Assembly (NCBI RefSeq): GCF_025642785.1
Contig: NZ_JANZKU010000015.1
Location: 49,140 to 113,139, forward strand
DNA from: Pseudomonas sp. RIT-PI-AD
GTDB taxonomy: Bacteria > Pseudomonadota > Gammaproteobacteria > Pseudomonadales > Pseudomonadaceae
DNA: 64,000 nt
Reading direction: 5' to 3'
The notes beneath the pieces are model-generated. The model was not told where the DNA came from and did not search any database. It saw only the letters and a program-made list of their open reading frames with translations. Below, in pieces: positions 61,266-64,000 of this stretch (positions are counted from its first letter, which is position 1; every line of letters starts with the position of its first letter). The translations under genes and the position numbers were made by a program.

Positions 61266-63326
61266 ATGAAGTTTTCACCTGCCCTCCTGAACACCCTGTG
61301 CCTCACCGCCTGCACGGCGTTCATCGCGCCCTCCGCCCTGGCCGAGGAGCGGGAGAACCGCGAGGCCGACAACCAGGACGCCGTCGAACTCGACGCGATC
61401 TTCCTCACCGCCTCCGGCGCCGGGGTGGATGTGAAGGATGCGCCCGCGAGCGTCAGCGTCATCGGCCGCGAAGAAATCGAGCGGCAGCCGGTCTACGACC
61501 TGAATACCCTGCTGCGCCGCATCCCCGGCGTCACCGGCGGCTTCGGGCCGGTCGGCGAGCAATCGAAGATCAAGCTGCGCGGGCTGGACGACAAGTACAC
61601 GCTGATCCTGGTGGACGGCAAACGGGTCGGCAATTCGGCGGACACCCACTACCGCCGCGACCTGGGCCGCCAGGACCTGAACTGGATCGCGCCGAACATG
61701 ATCGAGCGCATCGAAGTCGTGCGCGGCCCGATGTCCTCGCTGTACGGCTCGGACGCCATGGGCGGGGTGATCAACATCATCACCCGCAAGGTGGCCAAGA
61801 CTTGGTCGGGCTCGATCAACACCAACCTGACGGTCCCCGAGGACTCCGACCGTGGCCAGACCACCCAGACCGGCGCGACGCTGTCCGGGCCGCTGACCGA
61901 CAGCCTGGGCCTGCGCCTGGGGGCCAACGTGACGCGCCGCGCCTCCGACGAAATCGACCTGCCGCGCGATGCCAACGGCGAATACCTGTACGACGTCGGC
62001 GCGGGCGGCGCCAAGGACCAGAGCCTCAATGCCCTGCTGGACTGGAAGCTCGACGACCGGCAGAACCTGTCGTTCGAGGCGGTGCACGGCGTGGAGCGCT
62101 CCTGGAGCTCGAAGAAGACCTTCGGCGAGTACGAAGAGACCGCTGCGGCGGCCTTTGGCGCGGAGAAGCTGACCCGCGACAGCTTCGTCCTGTCCCACAC
62201 CGGCGACTGGGACTTCGGCTCGTCGAAGCTGGACGCCTACCTGAACACCTTCAAGAACGACATCGGCGAGGGCAAGTCCGAGGCCCGCGAGAAGATCCTC
62301 GAGGGCAGCCTGAACATTCCCTTCGAGCTGCTGGTGGGGCAACGCCTGACCCTGGGCGGGCAGTGGAAACGCGAGGAGCTGACCAACACCGATACCCTCG
62401 GCACCGTCCCGGTGGACTACCAGGGCCGCCCGGTGTCCGGCTCCTCCCTGGAAGGCGACTACTCGGCGGCCTTCGTCGAGGACGAGCTTTACCTCCTGGA
62501 AAACCTGGCGCTGACCCTCGGAAACCGCTTCGACCACAGCGATGAATACGGCAGCCACAACAGCCCGCGGGCCTACCTGGTCTACCACCCGCACCCCGAC
62601 TGGACCCTGCGCGGCGGCGTCTCCAAGGGGTTCCGGGCGCCGAGCCTGAAGGAAGGCAGTGCCGGCGCGGCGACCAACTCCCGCGGACGCGGCTGCGGCT
62701 CGCTGCGCCCGCTGGGCTACGTCACCGGCAGTTGCTGGATGGCCGGCAACCCCGACCTCGCCCCGGAGATCAGCACCAACAAGGAAATCGGCGTGTCCTT
62801 CGACCGCGACGGCTGGGCATTCGGCCTGACCTACTTCCACACCGACTTCAAGGACAAGATCGAGTACGCGCCCCTCGGTTTCTACCAGGGCCGCTGGTGG
62901 ACCATGATGGAAAACGCCGAGAAGGCGCGCACCCGCGGCTGGGAAGGCAGTGCCCGGCTCCCACTGGCCAGCGGGCTGGAGTGGCGCAGCAACGCGACCT
63001 ACATGCTCGAGAGCAAGAACCTGTCCACCGGCGAAGACCTCATCAGCGCGCCCAAGCTGTCGTTGTTCAGCGCCCTCGACTGGCAGGTCAACGACACGCT
63101 CGGCACCGAACTCTCCGCCCAGCATGTCGGCAAGCAGCGCGGAGTCGCCTATGACTTCGTCGAGCCGTACACCACTTACGACCTGACCGCCAACCTGCTC
63201 CTCACCGATTGGCTGACCCTGAACGGCGGCGTGCAGAACCTGCTCGACAAGGACGTCCGCGACAGCTCGAGCAGCTTCTACGTGCCCGGCCGCGCCTACT
63301 TCGCCGGCGTCACTGCCTACTTCTGA
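61266..63326 (+). CDS. TonB-dependent receptor, CirA/FepA-like
   Basis: A 686-residue outer-membrane receptor. The signal peptide is residues 1-26 (MKFSPALLNTLCLTACTAFI...LA). The TonB-box region precedes a plug domain with DLNTLLRRIPGVTGGFGPVG, IKLRGLDDKYTLILVDGKRV and MIERIEVVRGPMSSLYGSDA near residue 150. A 22-strand barrel follows, including YHPHPDWTLRGGVSKGFRAP, and ends YVPGRAYFAGVTAYF with the terminal aromatic. Sequence layout fits the colicin I/catecholate receptor group (ferric enterobactin or monomer catechols), but the ligand cannot be fixed. A Fur box lies upstream. It is convergent with the Lrp-type gene. No siderophore synthesis or ABC genes adjoin. Confidence 0.93.
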   Translation: MKFSPALLNTLCLTACTAFIAPSALAEERENREADNQDAVELDAIFLTASGAGVDVKDAPASVSVIGREEIERQPVYDLNTLLRRIPGVTGGFGPVGEQSKIKLRGLDDKYTLILVDGKRVGNSADTHYRRDLGRQDLNWIAPNMIERIEVVRGPMSSLYGSDAMGGVINIITRKVAKTWSGSINTNLTVPEDSDRGQTTQTGATLSGPLTDSLGLRLGANVTRRASDEIDLPRDANGEYLYDVGAGGAKDQSLNALLDWKLDDRQNLSFEAVHGVERSWSSKKTFGEYEETAAAAFGAEKLTRDSFVLSHTGDWDFGSSKLDAYLNTFKNDIGEGKSEAREKILEGSLNIPFELLVGQRLTLGGQWKREELTNTDTLGTVPVDYQGRPVSGSSLEGDYSAAFVEDELYLLENLALTLGNRFDHSDEYGSHNSPRAYLVYHPHPDWTLRGGVSKGFRAPSLKEGSAGAATNSRGRGCGSLRPLGYVTGSCWMAGNPDLAPEISTNKEIGVSFDRDGWAFGLTYFHTDFKDKIEYAPLGFYQGRWWTMMENAEKARTRGWEGSARLPLASGLEWRSNATYMLESKNLSTGEDLISAPKLSLFSALDWQVNDTLGTELSAQHVGKQRGVAYDFVEPYTTYDLTANLLLTDWLTLNGGVQNLLDKDVRDSSSSFYVPGRAYFAGVTAYF

Positions 63327-63340
63327 TCCTCCGCCACCCC

Positions 63341-63360
63341 GGGCCCGGGAGACCGGGCCC
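63341..63360. terminator. Hairpin after TonB receptor
   Basis: GGGCCCGG-GAGA-CCGGGCCC: an 8-bp perfect GC stem with a GAGA loop 14 bp past the receptor stop, in the gap between convergent genes. No T run, so termination strength is uncertain. Confidence 0.55.
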
Positions 63361-63423
63361 GCTCGACCGAACCGGGAAGGCGCGCCGAAGCGGAGCGCGG
63401 GCTGCTCGCACCCCGCGATGGCC

Positions 63424-63888
63424 TTACACCGGCAGGCAGGTGGTCGACTTGATTTCCGAGAGCGCCACCACGGAGTTCACCTCCTGGATGCCCGGCACCA
63501 GGGACAGCTTCTCGAAGAAGAAGCGCTCGTAGGCCTCGATGTCCTGGGCGACGATGCGCAGCAGGAAGTCCACCGCGCCCATCAGCACGTAGCACTCCAG
63601 GACCTCCGGGAACAGCCGGATGGCGTCGGCGAACTCGGTGAAATTGGAACGCCCGTGGGCATTGAGTTTCACCTGGGCGAAGACCTGGGTGTTCAGGCCG
63701 ATCTTCTTGCGATCCAGCAGGGTGACCTGGCGGCGGATGACCCCCTCGTCCTTGAGCCGCTGGATCCGGCGCCAGCAGGGCGACTGCGACAGGCCCACGC
63801 GTTCGGCGATGTCCGCCGTGGACAATTCGGCGTCCTCTTGCAGAAGCGCGAGGATGCGGCGGTCGTACGGGTCCAGGGTGATGGACAT
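63424..63888 (-). CDS. Lrp/AsnC-family regulator
   Basis: A 154-residue Lrp/AsnC transcription factor. The N-terminal winged helix-turn-helix reads LDPYDRRILALLQEDAELST and IAERVGLSQSPCWRRIQRLK. The C-terminal RAM domain is VFAQVKLNAHGRSNFTEFAD onward to VPGIQEVNSVVALSEIKSTT. ATG 63886-63888 follows GGGG with an AT-rich promoter upstream. It is convergent with the TonB receptor, so its target is more likely itself or a gene beyond the right edge of the window. It is not the leucine-responsive Lrp by N-terminal sequence. Confidence 0.93.
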   Translation of the reverse strand: MSITLDPYDRRILALLQEDAELSTADIAERVGLSQSPCWRRIQRLKDEGVIRRQVTLLDRKKIGLNTQVFAQVKLNAHGRSNFTEFADAIRLFPEVLECYVLMGAVDFLLRIVAQDIEAYERFFFEKLSLVPGIQEVNSVVALSEIKSTTCLPV

Positions 63889-63925
63889 AAAAATTCCCCA
63901 ATGCGGAAGATACCCGGCACGTTAA

Positions 63926-63941
63926 TCCACAAAATATTGGA
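63926..63941 (-). promoter_or_regulatory. Possible autoregulatory site of the Lrp-type gene
   Basis: TCCACAAAATATTGGA has 4-bp perfect arms (TCCA/TGGA) around an AT centre, 38 bp upstream of the regulator start. It resembles the loose AT-centred dyads bound by Lrp/AsnC proteins. The call rests on position and symmetry only. Confidence 0.3.
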
Positions 63942-64000
63942 ATCAAGGCGAATCGGACAAAATAAACCGGGTCCACTCGGCGAAAATCTTGCGCATGCTC

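Overview
The window is a stretch of high-GC gammaproteobacterial chromosome that I read as the Pseudomonas aeruginosa group. The gene content points there: an arginine-aminopeptidase autotransporter (aaaA), ptsP/rppH, a rimB-rimK-ldcA set, an AmgRS-type EnvZ/OmpR pair, gshA-argA-argE, and paired SdiA-regulated-domain genes. Codon use and GC are even throughout. I saw no tRNA, rRNA, CRISPR array, integrase or transposase.

Layout. (1) 0-13.7 kb: srkA and rarD, then folA, a NERD-domain helicase, a frameshifted glpQ, a small secreted protein, a DUF2868 membrane protein translationally coupled to a DUF3482 GTPase, an EamA/LysR divergent pair, and thyA, lgt and a TauE/SafE permease. (2) 13.9-24.7 kb: a TANGO2/NRDE protein, ptsP-rppH, a HAD phosphatase, an epimerase/DUF2269 pair, ilvA and rpiA back to back, and aaaA. 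(3) 24.9-31.1 kb: an accessory-looking block between two paralogous SdiA-regulated-domain genes. It holds an AraC regulator, a predicted GHH/HNH-type nuclease toxin with a beta-propeller-like candidate immunity protein, and a frameshifted C-terminal chemoreceptor remnant. (4) 31.2-41.1 kb: a fumarylacetoacetase-family hydrolase, a D-2-hydroxyglutarate dehydrogenase divergent from serA, a DUF523 protein coupled to an EF-Tu prolyl-hydroxylase-like enzyme, a DUF2059 protein, an alpha/beta hydrolase, a CPC thioredoxin-like protein and an atypical RecQ helicase. (5) 41.2-60.9 kb: pckA, hslO, a PAP2 phosphatase, hslR, rimB-rimK-ldcA, an EnvZ/OmpR pair, tex, gshA, an RMF-like small protein, an AhpD-like/cyclase divergent pair, argA, argE, a hexapeptide acetyltransferase and a CYTH-CHAD triphosphatase. 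(6) 61.0-64.0 kb: a Fur-box-preceded TonB-dependent receptor convergent with an Lrp/AsnC regulator.

How the genes relate. Most of the window is housekeeping: one-carbon and thymidylate metabolism (folA, thyA), serine (serA with a D-2-hydroxy acid dehydrogenase), isoleucine (ilvA), arginine (argA, argE), glutathione (gshA), the nitrogen-PTS (ptsP), redox and heat stress (hslO, hslR) and envelope stress sensing (envZ/ompR). The block most likely to hold less-described biology is 26.0-30.2 kb. It contains an orphan toxin/immunity pair with no VgrG, Hcp, adaptor or recognisable PAAR N-terminus beside it, next to a decaying chemoreceptor. From memory of the PAO1 gene order, the window also joins two blocks that are far apart there (the folA-serA block and the pckA-argE block). 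That suggests an inversion around the replication origin, which needs checking.
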